DNA of 64,000 nucleotides, taken from assembly GCF_018614615.1 (NCBI RefSeq), contig NZ_JAGGOK010000069.1:124001-188000 (forward strand). The letters run 5' to 3'. Source of the DNA: Streptomyces sp. ISL-100. Lineage in GTDB: Bacteria > Actinomycetota > Actinomycetes > Streptomycetales > Streptomycetaceae. The translations under genes and the position numbers were made by a program. Position 1 is the first letter of the stretch. Every line of letters starts with the position of its first letter. Under the pieces are notes generated by a model. It did not search any database, was not told the DNA's origin, and saw nothing but the letters and a program-made list of their open reading frames with translations. This document shows, piece after piece, positions 26,010 to 34,990 of the stretch.

Positions 26010-26609
26010 GTGTTCCGTAGCCGTTCCTCCAAGGAAGAGAAGGCCCCCACCGACAAGGTGCAGGTGGACCTCTCCAAAGCGTCCCGTGATCCGCAGGCCC
26101 CGAAGGGCCGCCCCACCCCGAAGCGCGCTGTCGCACAGTCGCAGCGCCGCAACGGGGCGGCGGCTCCGTCGAACCGCAAGGAGGCGATGAAGCGTCAGCG
26201 CGAGGCCCGCCGTGCGGACCTGGCAAGGCAGCGGGAGGCACTGGCGAGCGGAGACGAGCGCTTCCTGCCGGTCCGCGACAAGGGCCCCGTCCGTCGCTTC
26301 GTGCGCGACTTCGTCGACTCCCGCTTCTGCGTGGCCGAGTTCTTCCTGCCCCTCGCGGTGGTGATCCTCGTCCTCAGCATGGTCCGCGTCAGCAACATCC
26401 AGAACATCGCACTGCTGCTGTGGCTCGGTGTGATCGTGATGATCGTCGTCGACTCGATCGGCCTCGTCATCCGGCTCAAGAAGCAGCTCAACGAGCGCTT
26501 CCCGAACGAGCCGAAGCGCGGCGCCGTTGCCTACGGCCTGATGCGTACGCTCCAGATGCGCCGCCTGCGCCTGCCGAAGCCCCAGGTCAAGCGCGGGGAA
26601 CGACCCTGA
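26010..26609 (+). CDS. DUF3043 membrane protein
   Basis: 199 residues. A basic, disordered N-terminal half (KGRPTPKRAVAQSQRRN) is followed by two membrane helices (about 125-170) and a basic cytosolic tail. This is the DUF3043 layout. GTG 26010 (FRSRSSKEEK) is preferred because homologues begin there; TACCCT ends 8 nt upstream, pointing to a leaderless message. Its function is unknown. It is divergent from pspA and overlaps the methyltransferase by 4 bp. Confidence 0.88.
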   Translation: MFRSRSSKEEKAPTDKVQVDLSKASRDPQAPKGRPTPKRAVAQSQRRNGAAAPSNRKEAMKRQREARRADLARQREALASGDERFLPVRDKGPVRRFVRDFVDSRFCVAEFFLPLAVVILVLSMVRVSNIQNIALLLWLGVIVMIVVDSIGLVIRLKKQLNERFPNEPKRGAVAYGLMRTLQMRRLRLPKPQVKRGERP

Positions 26610-27412
26610 GCGCTGACATCTCCGGATTCGCGGGTGCTGCGGCCGACTGGCTGAAGGTCACCGGCGGGCTGCGCGACATCGTCCGCCAGGAACTGGTCGC
26701 GCGTCAGCTCGACGAGCAGATATCGGCCCGCTTCCCGGTGGGCCGGCGGCTCGCCGTCCTCGACGTCGGCATGGGCCAGGGCACGCAGGCCCTGCGCCTG
26801 GCCCGGGCCGGTCACAAGGTGACCGGCCTGGAGTCCGACCCCGACATGCTGGTCGCGGCGCGCGAGGCGCTGGCCGGCGAGCCGGAGGGCATCCGCGAGC
26901 GGGTGCGCCTGGTCGAGGGCGACGGCCTGGAGACCGGGGTGCATTTCCTGCCCGGAAGCTTCGACGTGGTGCTGTGCCACGGCGTGCTGATGTACGTCCA
27001 GGAGCCCGACGCCATGGTCGCGGGCCTGGCCCGCATGCTGGCGCCCGGCGGCCTGCTTTCCCTCCTGGTACGTAACGCCGACGCGCTCGCGATGCGGCCC
27101 GGCCTTGCCGGGGACTGGGCCGGGGCGCTCGCCGCGTTCGACTCGGACGCGTACACCAACCGGCTCGGTCTGCCGGTGCGCGCCGACCGTCTCGACGCCC
27201 TGACGGCGACCCTCGCGGGGATCGCCGCCCCGCTGCACGCCTGGTACGGCGTGCGGGTCTTCACCGACAACGTCGAGGGCGACGCGAATGACGCGTCGCG
27301 GCTTCCGGCGGAGGAGCTGGACCGGGTGCTCGCCCTGGAGGACCGCGCGAGCCGGACCGATCCCTACCGCCGGGTCGCGGCCTTGCTGCACCTTTGCGGC
27401 GTACGGGGCTGA
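26606..27412 (+). CDS. SAM-dependent methyltransferase, probable CTG start
   Basis: About 268 residues with a class I methyltransferase fold: motif I VLDVGMGQGTQALRLA, the acidic residue after strand 2 in GLESDPDML, and motif IV FDVVLCHGVLMYV. It resembles the CmoA/SmtA-like group. No ATG, GTG or TTG lies near the natural N-terminus. CTG 26606 overlaps the DUF3043 stop as CTGA and has GGGGAA 7 nt upstream, matching the position where ATGA/GTGA overlaps occur elsewhere. The next GTG (about residue 38) would delete the first helices. The substrate is unknown. Confidence 0.85.
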   Translation: MSADISGFAGAAADWLKVTGGLRDIVRQELVARQLDEQISARFPVGRRLAVLDVGMGQGTQALRLARAGHKVTGLESDPDMLVAAREALAGEPEGIRERVRLVEGDGLETGVHFLPGSFDVVLCHGVLMYVQEPDAMVAGLARMLAPGGLLSLLVRNADALAMRPGLAGDWAGALAAFDSDAYTNRLGLPVRADRLDALTATLAGIAAPLHAWYGVRVFTDNVEGDANDASRLPAEELDRVLALEDRASRTDPYRRVAALLHLCGVRG

Positions 27413-27487
27413 AGCGAGCCCCGGCGACGCCCCTCCGATGGACCCTCCCCACGGGCCTCGAATTCCCCCAAAAGGGACACTCCAGGC

Positions 27488-28609
27488 ATGGACGGATCAC
27501 CTGACCACGGCCGCAGACCACGCCGCCGGATTCCGCTGCCACTGCCACTTCCACTGCCGCTGACCGCCGCGTCCTGTGCGGTCGTACTGGCGTGTCTGAG
27601 CGGGTGTTCCGACTCGGGTGCGGCGTCGGCGCAGGCGCCGCCGTCGATGAAGTCAACGGCGGAGGCGGGCGCGCCCATGGCCGCGCGGCAGGACCTGGAG
27701 AGCGACTACCAGAAGGTGATCAGGGACGTGCTGCCCTCGGTCGTCCAGATCGACGCGTCCGAGGGCCTGGGCTCGGGTGTCGTCTACGACGACAAGGGCC
27801 ATGTCGTCACCAACGCCCATGTGGTCGGCCGGGAGCGAGACTTCAAGGTCACGTCGGCCACGGGCGGCGCCGTGCTCGGCGCGCGGCTGGTCGCCGCCTA
27901 CCCGGAGCAGGACCTTGCCGTCATCAAGCTGGAGAGAGTCCCGGACGGACTGAGAGCGGCGAGGTTCGCGGACTCGTCCCGGGTCGAGGTGGGGCAGATC
28001 GTGCTGGCGATGGGCAGCCCGCTGGGCCTTTCCAGCAGCGTCACGCAGGGCATCGTCTCGGCCGTCGGCAGGACTGTGAGCGAAGGGCGCCCTGGCGGCG
28101 GCACGGGCGCGACCATCGCGAACATGGTGCAGACCTCGGCCGCGATCAATCCCGGCAACAGCGGCGGCGCCCTGGTCAACCTCGACAGCGAAGTCATCGG
28201 CATCCCGACCCTGGCGGCCACCGACCCCCGCATGGGCGGCAGCGCGGCGCCGGGGATCGGCTTCGCGATCCCGTCCTCGACGGTGAGGACCATCGCCGAC
28301 CAGATCGTCAGGGACGGCAGAGTCACCCACTCGGGGCGGGCGGCGCTGGACATCACGGGCCGTACGGTCGTGGACGACGACTTCGAACCGTCCGGGGTCG
28401 CCGTCGTATCGGCCGAGCCGGGCGGCGCGGCGGCAAGAGCCGGCCTGCGGGCCGGGGACATCATCACCGCGCTCGACGACACCGAGATCACCACGATCAC
28501 CTCGCTGGCGGAGGCCCTGGGCACACACAAGCCGGGCGACGAGGTACGGGTGAACTACGTACGCGACGACAACAGACGCACGGCGGAAGTCACGCTGGGC
28601 GAGCTCTAG
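27488..28609 (+). CDS. HtrA/DegP-like serine protease, lipoprotein, with PDZ domain
   Basis: 373 residues. A lipoprotein signal ends in LACLSGC. The trypsin-like domain has the triad H111 (NAHVVG), D142 (EQDLAVIKL) and S225 (NPGNSGGAL). A PDZ domain follows (about 295-370, AGLRAGDIITALDD). It acts outside the membrane in protein quality control. The Arg/Leu-Pro-rich N-terminus (PLPLPLPLPL) is unusual and comes from a short DNA repeat at about 27535-27560. It is tandem to the methyltransferase, 75 bp downstream. Confidence 0.94.
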   Translation: MDGSPDHGRRPRRRIPLPLPLPLPLTAASCAVVLACLSGCSDSGAASAQAPPSMKSTAEAGAPMAARQDLESDYQKVIRDVLPSVVQIDASEGLGSGVVYDDKGHVVTNAHVVGRERDFKVTSATGGAVLGARLVAAYPEQDLAVIKLERVPDGLRAARFADSSRVEVGQIVLAMGSPLGLSSSVTQGIVSAVGRTVSEGRPGGGTGATIANMVQTSAAINPGNSGGALVNLDSEVIGIPTLAATDPRMGGSAAPGIGFAIPSSTVRTIADQIVRDGRVTHSGRAALDITGRTVVDDDFEPSGVAVVSAEPGGAAARAGLRAGDIITALDDTEITTITSLAEALGTHKPGDEVRVNYVRDDNRRTAEVTLGEL

Positions 28610-28717
28610 GGTGCGGTGCGGCCCTCAGTTCCGGGGCACCACCACCGCGTTCTGCCGGGCGGCTCTCTGCGAATAGCGTCGATTCATCGGCGCAGGCGGG
28701 CACGCGGCCCGAGTCCT

Positions 28718-28758
28718 CGATCGCCGGAGAGGCTCTGCTGGAGCCTCTCCGGCGATCG
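28718..28758. terminator. Bidirectional terminator; palindromic repeat copy 2
   Basis: 18-bp perfect arms (starting CGATCGCCGGAGAGG) around TGCTG, between convergent genes. It shares the CGCCGG core with the other intergenic repeats. Confidence 0.85.
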
Positions 28759-28803
28759 GGGCGAGCGATCAGGCCGTCATCAGGCCCTCGGGCAGTTGAG
28801 CCC

Positions 28804-29013
28804 TCATGCTTCTTCTGCGTGCAGGTTCATCGGGCCGTAGATCTTCGTGCCGTCGTCGAAGAGCACCACCTGGTCGGCGCCGCCCTCGACCAGGTCCTTC
28901 CAGACCTCGCCGATCCACGATTCCGCGTCGCCCTGCGTGGTGAACTCCTCCGGCACCACCGCCGGCTGGACCTCCGTACCGTCGGCCTTCTCGAACCGCC
29001 ACGTCCACGCCAT
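28804..29013 (-). CDS. Small conserved hypothetical protein (69 aa)
   Basis: Compact acidic protein beginning MAWTWRFEKADG, with an aromatic first strand and a helix around ESWIGEVWKDLVEGG. ATG 29013 has GGGAGG 6 nt upstream, so this start is preferred to the longer in-frame reading from 29052. Small proteins of this look are widespread in Streptomyces; the function is unknown. It is divergent from the cobU-like gene. Confidence 0.75.
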   Translation of the reverse strand: MAWTWRFEKADGTEVQPAVVPEEFTTQGDAESWIGEVWKDLVEGGADQVVLFDDGTKIYGPMNLHAEEA

Positions 29014-29113
29014 GTTCGCCTCCCGGGTCCCACCCGTGCTTTTGTCCAGCACAGCCTGCCCCGCAGAGTAGCCGGGCGCGCATCACCGGCGGGGACGCGG
29101 GAGGATCGTCCTC

Positions 29114-30313
29114 GTGGAACTGACTCTCCTCGGCACCGGGGCCCCGGCAGGCCTGCCCCGCCCCGACTGCCCCTGCGCCTCGTGCGCCACCGCCCGCGGC
29201 GGGCTGGCCAGGGCGGCGACCGCGCTGCTCGTGGACGACGCGCTGCTGCTCGATCTGACGCCGGGGGCCGCGCTGGCCGCCGCCCGTGCCGGGCACTCGC
29301 TCACCGGCGTACGGCAGGTGCTGCTGACGCACCCGCACGACGGGCCGCCGATGGAGCTGCCGGCCGGGCTGCCGGCGGCCGGGCGGGTGCCGGACGGGCG
29401 GGTGCTGACGCTGATCAGCGGGCACCGGGTGCGGGCCGTCCCGATGGATTCGCCCGGCACGGGGTACGAGGTGACCTCGCCCGAGGGCGAGCTGCTGCTG
29501 TACCTGCCGCCGGGCGGGGGTCCGGCCGGGGGGACCCCGGACGGCCGTACGTACGACATGGTCGTCGCCGACATCACGGGCCGGCCGGACGCGCTGGCGC
29601 GGCTGCGGGCGGCGGGGGCGGTGGGTGCGACGACGGACGTCATCGCCGTACACCTGGATCACGACGTGCCGCCCGGCCCCGAGCTGGAGCGGCGGATCGC
29701 GGCGGCGGGTGCGCGGGCTGTGCCGGACGGCACGACTGTGGTGGTGGGGGAATACCACGCGGTGCCCGACGTTCTGCGGCGGACCTTGGTGCTGGGCGGG
29801 GCGCGGTCGGGCAAGTCGGTGGAGGCCGAGCGGCGCCTGGAGACGTTTCCCGAGGTCGTGTACGTCGCCACGAGCGGCACGCGGGAAGGTGACGGGGAGT
29901 GGGCGGAGCGGGTCGGTCTGCACCGGGACCGCCGGCCGGGCGCCTGGCGTACGGAGGAGACGTGCGAGCTGGCTCCGCTGCTGGCGGCCGACGGGCCGCC
30001 GCTGCTGATCGACTGCCTGGCGCTGTGGCTGACCGACGCGATGGACCGGGTCGGGGCGTGGGACGACGCGAAGTGGGCGGCGGACGGGCGGCGGGCGCTG
30101 GGGGAACGGGTGGCGGAGCTGGTGGCGGCGGTGCGGGCGACTCGGCGGACGGTGGTGGCGGTGAGCAACGAGGTCGGCTCGGGGGTTGTGCCGGCTACGG
30201 CGAGCGGGCGGCGGTTCCGGGACGAACTTGGGCGGCTGAACGCGGCGTTCGCGGGTGAGTGCGAGCAGGTGTTGATGGTTGTGGCGGGGCAGACGATTGT
30301 GCTGCGGGGGTGA
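29114..30313 (+). CDS. cobU: Adenosylcobinamide kinase/guanylyltransferase fused to a degenerate MBL-like domain
   Basis: The C-terminal part (residues about 225-399) is CobU: P-loop GGARSGKS, ATSGTREGD, and the late motif VSNEVGSGVVP. It phosphorylates adenosylcobinamide and attaches GMP in cobalamin nucleotide-loop assembly. The N-terminal part (1-220) has a metallo-beta-lactamase/PhnP-like start (LLGTGAPAGLPRPDC, CPCASC), but the metal motif reads THPHDGPP, so the canonical HxHxDH is incomplete. The start GTG 29114 has GGAGG 9 nt upstream. It is followed by cobT and, after three other genes, cobS. Confidence 0.9.
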   Translation: MELTLLGTGAPAGLPRPDCPCASCATARGGLARAATALLVDDALLLDLTPGAALAAARAGHSLTGVRQVLLTHPHDGPPMELPAGLPAAGRVPDGRVLTLISGHRVRAVPMDSPGTGYEVTSPEGELLLYLPPGGGPAGGTPDGRTYDMVVADITGRPDALARLRAAGAVGATTDVIAVHLDHDVPPGPELERRIAAAGARAVPDGTTVVVGEYHAVPDVLRRTLVLGGARSGKSVEAERRLETFPEVVYVATSGTREGDGEWAERVGLHRDRRPGAWRTEETCELAPLLAADGPPLLIDCLALWLTDAMDRVGAWDDAKWAADGRRALGERVAELVAAVRATRRTVVAVSNEVGSGVVPATASGRRFRDELGRLNAAFAGECEQVLMVVAGQTIVLRG

Positions 30314-30459
30314 GGGCGGTTCCCTTCCCCCGCCCCGGCCCAGACCCCGGACGCCCTCCGGGCGGGCTGGTTTGCGGTGCGGCGCGGGGCGGGGAGCGTC
30401 CCGCAGGGAGGCCGTACCCCTGACTGGGCGTCAGGTAGTGTGCCGGTACTGTTCGGCGA

Positions 30460-31581
30460 ATGAGCTCGCTTAACCTCGACGACTTCTCCGACCTGATCGA
30501 GCGCCCCGACGGCGGCGTACGGCGCGATGCCGAAGAACGCCGGGAGCGGCTGATCGTGCCGCCCGGCGCGCTCGGCCGGCTCGACGAGCTGGGTGAGTGG
30601 CTGTCGGCCGCACAGGCGTCCGTACGGGTCAAGCCCATCGAGCGGCCCCGTGTCGTTCTCTTCGCCGGTGATCACGGCGTCGCCGAGTTGGGGGTCTCCG
30701 CCCGTCCCGCCGGCGGCGCCCACCGGCTGGTGCGTTCCGTGCTGGACGGTGAGAGCCCCGTCGCCGTGCTCGCCCGCCGTGCCGGCGCCACCGTACGGAT
30801 CGTCGACGCCGGGCTCGACTGCGACCCGGAGCTGCTGCCCGACGACGTCGTACGCCATCGCGTGCGGCGCGGTTCCGGGCGTATCGACGTCGAAGACGCG
30901 CTCACGCTCGACGAAGCCGAGCAGGCCGTGCGTCTCGGGATGGCGATCGCCGACGAAGAGGCCGACTCCGGGACCGATCTCGTCGTACTCGGTGACCTGA
31001 GTGTCGGCGGCACGACCGCCGCCTCCACCCTCATCGCCGCCCTGTGCGGCACGGACGCCTCCGTCGTCACCGGCCGCGGCGGCGCCCCCATCGACGACCT
31101 GGCCTGGATGCGCAAGTGCGCCGCCATCCGCGACGCACTGCGCCGGGCCCGGCCGGTGTTCGGGGACCAGTTGGAGCTGCTGGCCACCGTCGGCGGCGCC
31201 GACCTCGCCGCGGCGACCGGTTTCCTGCTGCAGTGCGCAGTGCGGCGTACGCCGGTGATCCTCGACGGCGTGGTGTCCGCGGCCTGCGCCCTGGTGGGCC
31301 AGCGCGCCGCTTTCCGGGCGCCGGACTGGTGGCTCGCGGGTCAGGTGAGCGGCGAGCCGGGCCAGGCCAAGGCACTGGACCGGATGGCACTCAACCCTCT
31401 GCTCGATCAGGGCGTCACTGTGGGGGAAGGCACTGGGGCATTGCTCGCCCTCCCCCTCGTACAGGCCGCCGCCGCCCTTGCGGCGGAGTTGCCCGAGCGG
31501 GCGGCGGACGAGGAAGAGGAAGAGACGGTCGAAGGGGCGGTCGAAGAGACCGTCGGCGAGGCCGGAAACTCAACGGACTGA
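30460..31581 (+). CDS. cobT: Nicotinate-nucleotide--dimethylbenzimidazole phosphoribosyltransferase
   Basis: Activates the lower-ligand base of cobalamin as alpha-ribazole phosphate. 373 residues. Family marks: PPGALGRLDELG, FAGDHGV, the NaMN-binding VLGDLSVGGTTAAS, and the C-terminal GEGTGALLALPL with its catalytic Glu. The last 30 residues are a Glu/Val-rich tail outside the domain. ATG 30460 fits the family N-terminus. No cobalamin riboswitch was seen upstream. Confidence 0.95.
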   Translation: MSSLNLDDFSDLIERPDGGVRRDAEERRERLIVPPGALGRLDELGEWLSAAQASVRVKPIERPRVVLFAGDHGVAELGVSARPAGGAHRLVRSVLDGESPVAVLARRAGATVRIVDAGLDCDPELLPDDVVRHRVRRGSGRIDVEDALTLDEAEQAVRLGMAIADEEADSGTDLVVLGDLSVGGTTAASTLIAALCGTDASVVTGRGGAPIDDLAWMRKCAAIRDALRRARPVFGDQLELLATVGGADLAAATGFLLQCAVRRTPVILDGVVSAACALVGQRAAFRAPDWWLAGQVSGEPGQAKALDRMALNPLLDQGVTVGEGTGALLALPLVQAAAALAAELPERAADEEEEETVEGAVEETVGEAGNSTD

Positions 31582-31656
31582 CCGTGTGTGCGGCCGGCCA
31601 CCGCCGGCCGCTCATCCGCACCTTTCGCGGCACGGTGCCCCATATCATCGCGTTTC

Positions 31657-33450
31657 ATGGGAGAAGTCCGCTTGGCCACCGAAGGCACGAACCGAACGAG
31701 CCCGACGAACCGGCGGAACCGGCGCACCCCCCGGTCACGCCGCAGCGCGGCATTCGCCGTCTGGTATCTGCGTATCGTCACGTTCATCAACTTCCTGAGC
31801 GCCGTCTGGGTTTCGCTCGGTCAGGATCTGCGACGCCACAACACCGACGACTACTTCACCCCGTACCTGCTGACAGCGGGCTTCGCCTCCGGCGCCTTCA
31901 CGCTCTTCCTCGCGATCACCATGCGCCGCCGCAAACGCGCCGCCTGGATCCTCAACCTCGTACTCGGCGGGCTCTTCTTCCTGCTCTTCGCCCTTGCGAT
32001 GCTGTTCCCCGAGGTACGGCAGTACTGGCAGAACTGGGTCTCCCTGGTCCTGACCGGCGCCTTCGTCCTGTCCCTGCTGCTCGGCCGACGCGAGTTCTAC
32101 GCCAAGGGTGACCGCTCAAACCCCGCCCTGGCCGCCGTCGTCGCCGTCGGCGGGCTGCTGGTCACCTCGCTGATCGCCGCCCTGCTCGTCACGGCCAGCA
32201 ACACCGCGCCCGACGACACCCGGGCCTCGTTCCTGGACCGCTGGCACTACGGCGTGATGCGGCTGGTGTCTCTGGCCCCCGAAGACGCCCGGTTCGCGGG
32301 CATTACCACACCGGGCTGGGTCAACGTCACCATCAACGTCATGAGCACCCTGCTGCTCCTCGCCGTCCTGTACGCCGCCTTCCGCTCACGCAGGACCGTC
32401 GAGCCTCTCACCGAGGAGGACGAGGCCGGCCTCCGTACCCTCCTCGACAAGTTCGGCGAGCGCGACTCCCTCGGCTACTTCGCGCTGCGCCGCGAGAAGA
32501 GCGCCGTGTGGTCCCCCACCGGCAAGGCCGCCGTCACCTACCGGGTCGTCGGCGGCGTATCGCTCGCGTCCGGCGACCCGATCGGCGATCCGGAAGCCTG
32601 GCCGGGCGCCATCGAGCCGTGGCTGGCGGAAGCGCGCGAGCACGGCTGGATTCCCGCCGTGATGGGCGCCGGCGAAGAAGGGGGCACCATCTACGCCCGG
32701 CACGGACTGGACGCGCTGGAGCTGGGCGACGAGGCGATCGTCGAGATCGACGAGTTCACCTTGGAAGGGCGTGCGATGCGTACCGTGCGCCAGGCCTACA
32801 ACCGGGTGAAGCGGGCCGGTTACACCGTCCGCATCCGTCGCCACGAAGACATCCCCGACGACGAGATGGCCGAGCTGCTGGGCAAGGCGGACGACTGGCG
32901 CGACGGGGAGACGGAGCGCGGCTTCTCGATGGCACTCGGGCGGCTCGGCGACCCGGCGGACGGGCAGTGCGTCATGCTCGAATGCACCGACGGCGCCGGG
33001 GAGCTCAGGGCGGTGCTGAGCTTCGTGCCGTGGGGGCCGCGCGGGCTCTCCCTCGACCTGATGCGGCGCGATCGCGACTCCGAGAACGGGCTGATGGAGT
33101 TCATGGTCATCGAGCTGCTCCAGCACGCCAAGGAGATGGGGATCACGCAGGTCTCACTGAACTTCGCGATGTTCAGGTCGGTCTTCGAACGTGGCTCGAA
33201 GCTCGGTGCGGGGCCGGTGCTGAGGATGTGGCGCTCGCTGCTCAGCTTCTTCTCGCGCTGGTGGCAGATCGAGTCGCTGTACCGCGCCAACGCCAAGTAC
33301 CGGCCGATCTGGGAGCCCCGATTCTTGCTCTTCGAGAAGAGCTCCGACCTGCTGCGCATCGGCATCGCGGCGGCCCGCGCCGAGGGCTTCCTCGAAGCGC
33401 CCGGCCTGCCCAAGTGGATGCACCGCAAGCACCTGGAGACGAGGCGGTGA
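31657..33450 (+). CDS. MprF/LysX-like phosphatidylglycerol lysyltransferase-type membrane protein (DUF2156)
   Basis: About 597 residues. Five to six membrane helices lie in the first 240 residues, then a cytosolic DUF2156 domain with a double GNAT fold (FGERDSLGYFALRREKS..., LNFAMFRSVFERG, and WQIESLYRANAKYRPIWEPRF). Relatives transfer amino acids from tRNA to phosphatidylglycerol, changing surface charge. ATG 31657 is used; TTG 31672, with GGGAGAA 8 nt before it, is a serious alternative. It overlaps the rhomboid-like gene by 4 bp. The tRNA/lipid specificity is not known. Confidence 0.88.
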   Translation: MGEVRLATEGTNRTSPTNRRNRRTPRSRRSAAFAVWYLRIVTFINFLSAVWVSLGQDLRRHNTDDYFTPYLLTAGFASGAFTLFLAITMRRRKRAAWILNLVLGGLFFLLFALAMLFPEVRQYWQNWVSLVLTGAFVLSLLLGRREFYAKGDRSNPALAAVVAVGGLLVTSLIAALLVTASNTAPDDTRASFLDRWHYGVMRLVSLAPEDARFAGITTPGWVNVTINVMSTLLLLAVLYAAFRSRRTVEPLTEEDEAGLRTLLDKFGERDSLGYFALRREKSAVWSPTGKAAVTYRVVGGVSLASGDPIGDPEAWPGAIEPWLAEAREHGWIPAVMGAGEEGGTIYARHGLDALELGDEAIVEIDEFTLEGRAMRTVRQAYNRVKRAGYTVRIRRHEDIPDDEMAELLGKADDWRDGETERGFSMALGRLGDPADGQCVMLECTDGAGELRAVLSFVPWGPRGLSLDLMRRDRDSENGLMEFMVIELLQHAKEMGITQVSLNFAMFRSVFERGSKLGAGPVLRMWRSLLSFFSRWWQIESLYRANAKYRPIWEPRFLLFEKSSDLLRIGIAAARAEGFLEAPGLPKWMHRKHLETRR

Positions 33451-34208
33451 CGGTGACGACGGCCCTGCGCTTCGCGCGCCGCGAGTGGGGTCCGCTGTAC
33501 GCCGACGTACGCACCGCACTCGTCGCCCGGACGTGGCGGGCCGTCCCGCTGACGCTCGTGGCGGTCGCTCTTACGGCGCTCTTCCAGGCCGTACAGCACC
33601 AGTCCTGGGGCCACGGCCCCGTCCACGACATCGGTTTCGTGCGCGCCGAGGACCCGCTGTGGCTGTCGCTGCTGCGCACGCCGCTGTCGCTGTTCGTGCC
33701 CGCGCTCGACCTGCCGGTGTGGGGCGCGCTCGCGCAGGTCCTGCTGGTCTTCGGCGTCGCCGAGATCTGCGTCGGGCGGGCGCGCACGCTGATGGTCGCG
33801 TACGTCGCGACGCTCGCCGGGACGCTGTACGCGCGGGCCGGCATCGCGCTCGGCCCCGGCGGCCCGCTCGGGCTGCCCGCCTCCGACGCGCAGGTGGTCG
33901 ACACCGGCCCTTCCGCGGCGGTCGTCGGCCTCGCCGTCTATGTGTGCCGGCGGTACGGGGCGTACTGGACGGGGGGACTGGTGGTCGTGGCGATGGTGGT
34001 CGAGGTGTTCGTCAAGAACAACCTCGCGGGCAAGGAGCATCTGGCGGCGATCGCCGCGGTGCTGGTGCTGTGCGCGCTCGCTCACTTCTCGTCGCGCGTC
34101 GGCGCCCGGTCCGGCGTTCCGTCCGCCGTCCCCTTCGCCGTCCCGTCCGGCGTTCCGTCCCGCACCCCTTCCGGCGCCCGGTCCGGCGTCCCGCCGATCA
34201 CGTCCTGA
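33447..34208 (+). CDS. Rhomboid-like integral membrane protein
   Basis: 253 residues with about six helices. TGPSAAVVG resembles the rhomboid GxSG active-site loop but has Ala after the Ser, and GKEHLAAIAAV holds a possible partner His. Activity is therefore uncertain. GTG 33447 overlaps the upstream gene by 4 bp, so the two are a translationally coupled pair. The last 40 residues (VPSAVPFAVPSGVPS...) are repetitive and overlap the opposing gene. Confidence 0.8.
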   Translation: MTVTTALRFARREWGPLYADVRTALVARTWRAVPLTLVAVALTALFQAVQHQSWGHGPVHDIGFVRAEDPLWLSLLRTPLSLFVPALDLPVWGALAQVLLVFGVAEICVGRARTLMVAYVATLAGTLYARAGIALGPGGPLGLPASDAQVVDTGPSAAVVGLAVYVCRRYGAYWTGGLVVVAMVVEVFVKNNLAGKEHLAAIAAVLVLCALAHFSSRVGARSGVPSAVPFAVPSGVPSRTPSGARSGVPPITS

Positions 34209-34912
34209 ACCTTGCGGCTGATCCCCGACCAGCGGCGGTCGTGGTGCCAGAGGCGCAGCGCCGCTCCGGCGCGGGCCTTGGGGCGCCGGCGGTAGAGGTG
34301 CTTCGCCCATGGGGAGCCGGGCTTCGCCAGCCGGATCGCGCCGACGAGCGCCACGACGGGCACGACCGTGCCGAAGAGGGCCGTGAGGACTTTCCCCTTG
34401 CTGAGCGCGACCACCGCGAGGAGGAAGTTGAAGCACACGTTGAGGATGAGTGCGGCGCGGCTCTGCCGCTCGTCCGGCGTCAGCTGGTCCACCCCGAACG
34501 GGACGGATCCGATGAGGACCAGTCCCACCACGGCGGCGGTCACGACCACGACCTCCACGCTCTGCCGGCCCTGTTCGCTCCAGTAGACGTCGTCGAGATG
34601 GAGGACCAGCGCGAACTCGTCGAGGACCAGACCCGCACCCATCCCGAAGATCACCGCGCACAGCGCCGAACTGACGCCGTGTGCGCTGGTCGCCACCGCC
34701 CCGAAGCCGCCGATCGTCATCAGGATCATGCCGGGGACCACGTGGTGGATGTGCAGACCGCCGGGCGAGACGTTCTTGAAGGGGCCGCGGCCCGCCCGGA
34801 TCAGCCGGGTGATGGTGCGGGTGATCGCGAACGTGAGGACGAAGGACAGCAGTGCCAGCAGCAGCGGGAGCTTTCCCGGCTCAAGGATGTTGCGGTACCA
34901 CCAGTGACCCAT
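34082..34912 (-). CDS. Integral membrane protein of unknown function
   Basis: 276 residues with six to seven helices, a conserved-looking HIHHVVPGM loop near residue 55 and a charged segment LDDVYWSEQGRQS after helix 4. The His/Asp pattern could bind metal, but I cannot assign an activity. The final 35 residues (GTPDRAPEGVRDGTPDG...) are a repeat-encoded tail shared, in opposite strand, with the rhomboid-like gene. ATG 34912 lies in a normal context; the cobS gene starts divergently 79 bp away. Confidence 0.82.
   Translation of the reverse strand: MGHWWYRNILEPGKLPLLLALLSFVLTFAITRTITRLIRAGRGPFKNVSPGGLHIHHVVPGMILMTIGGFGAVATSAHGVSSALCAVIFGMGAGLVLDEFALVLHLDDVYWSEQGRQSVEVVVVTAAVVGLVLIGSVPFGVDQLTPDERQSRAALILNVCFNFLLAVVALSKGKVLTALFGTVVPVVALVGAIRLAKPGSPWAKHLYRRRPKARAGAALRLWHHDRRWSGISRKVQDVIGGTPDRAPEGVRDGTPDGTAKGTADGTPDRAPTRDEK
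34101..34196. repeat. Minisatellite-like repeat inside a convergent gene overlap
   Basis: GTCCGGCGTTCCGTCC occurs at 34109-34124 and 34145-34160. GGCGCCCGGTCCGGCGT occurs at 34101-34117 and 34173-34189, with degenerate copies between. The tract is read as coding on both strands, giving the low-complexity tails of both flanking membrane proteins. Confidence 0.8.
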
Positions 34913-34990
34913 GCCACTCGCTCCCCCTCTGTGTGGTTTTGTGCGCTATGCGCAACCTACCGGCCGTCTCCGGCGACTAGCGTGCGCGCC

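Noticed and set aside
29014..30459. Cobalamin riboswitch near the cob genes
   Set aside because: I looked in the gaps before cobU, cobT and cobS for B12-box-like sequence and saw none.
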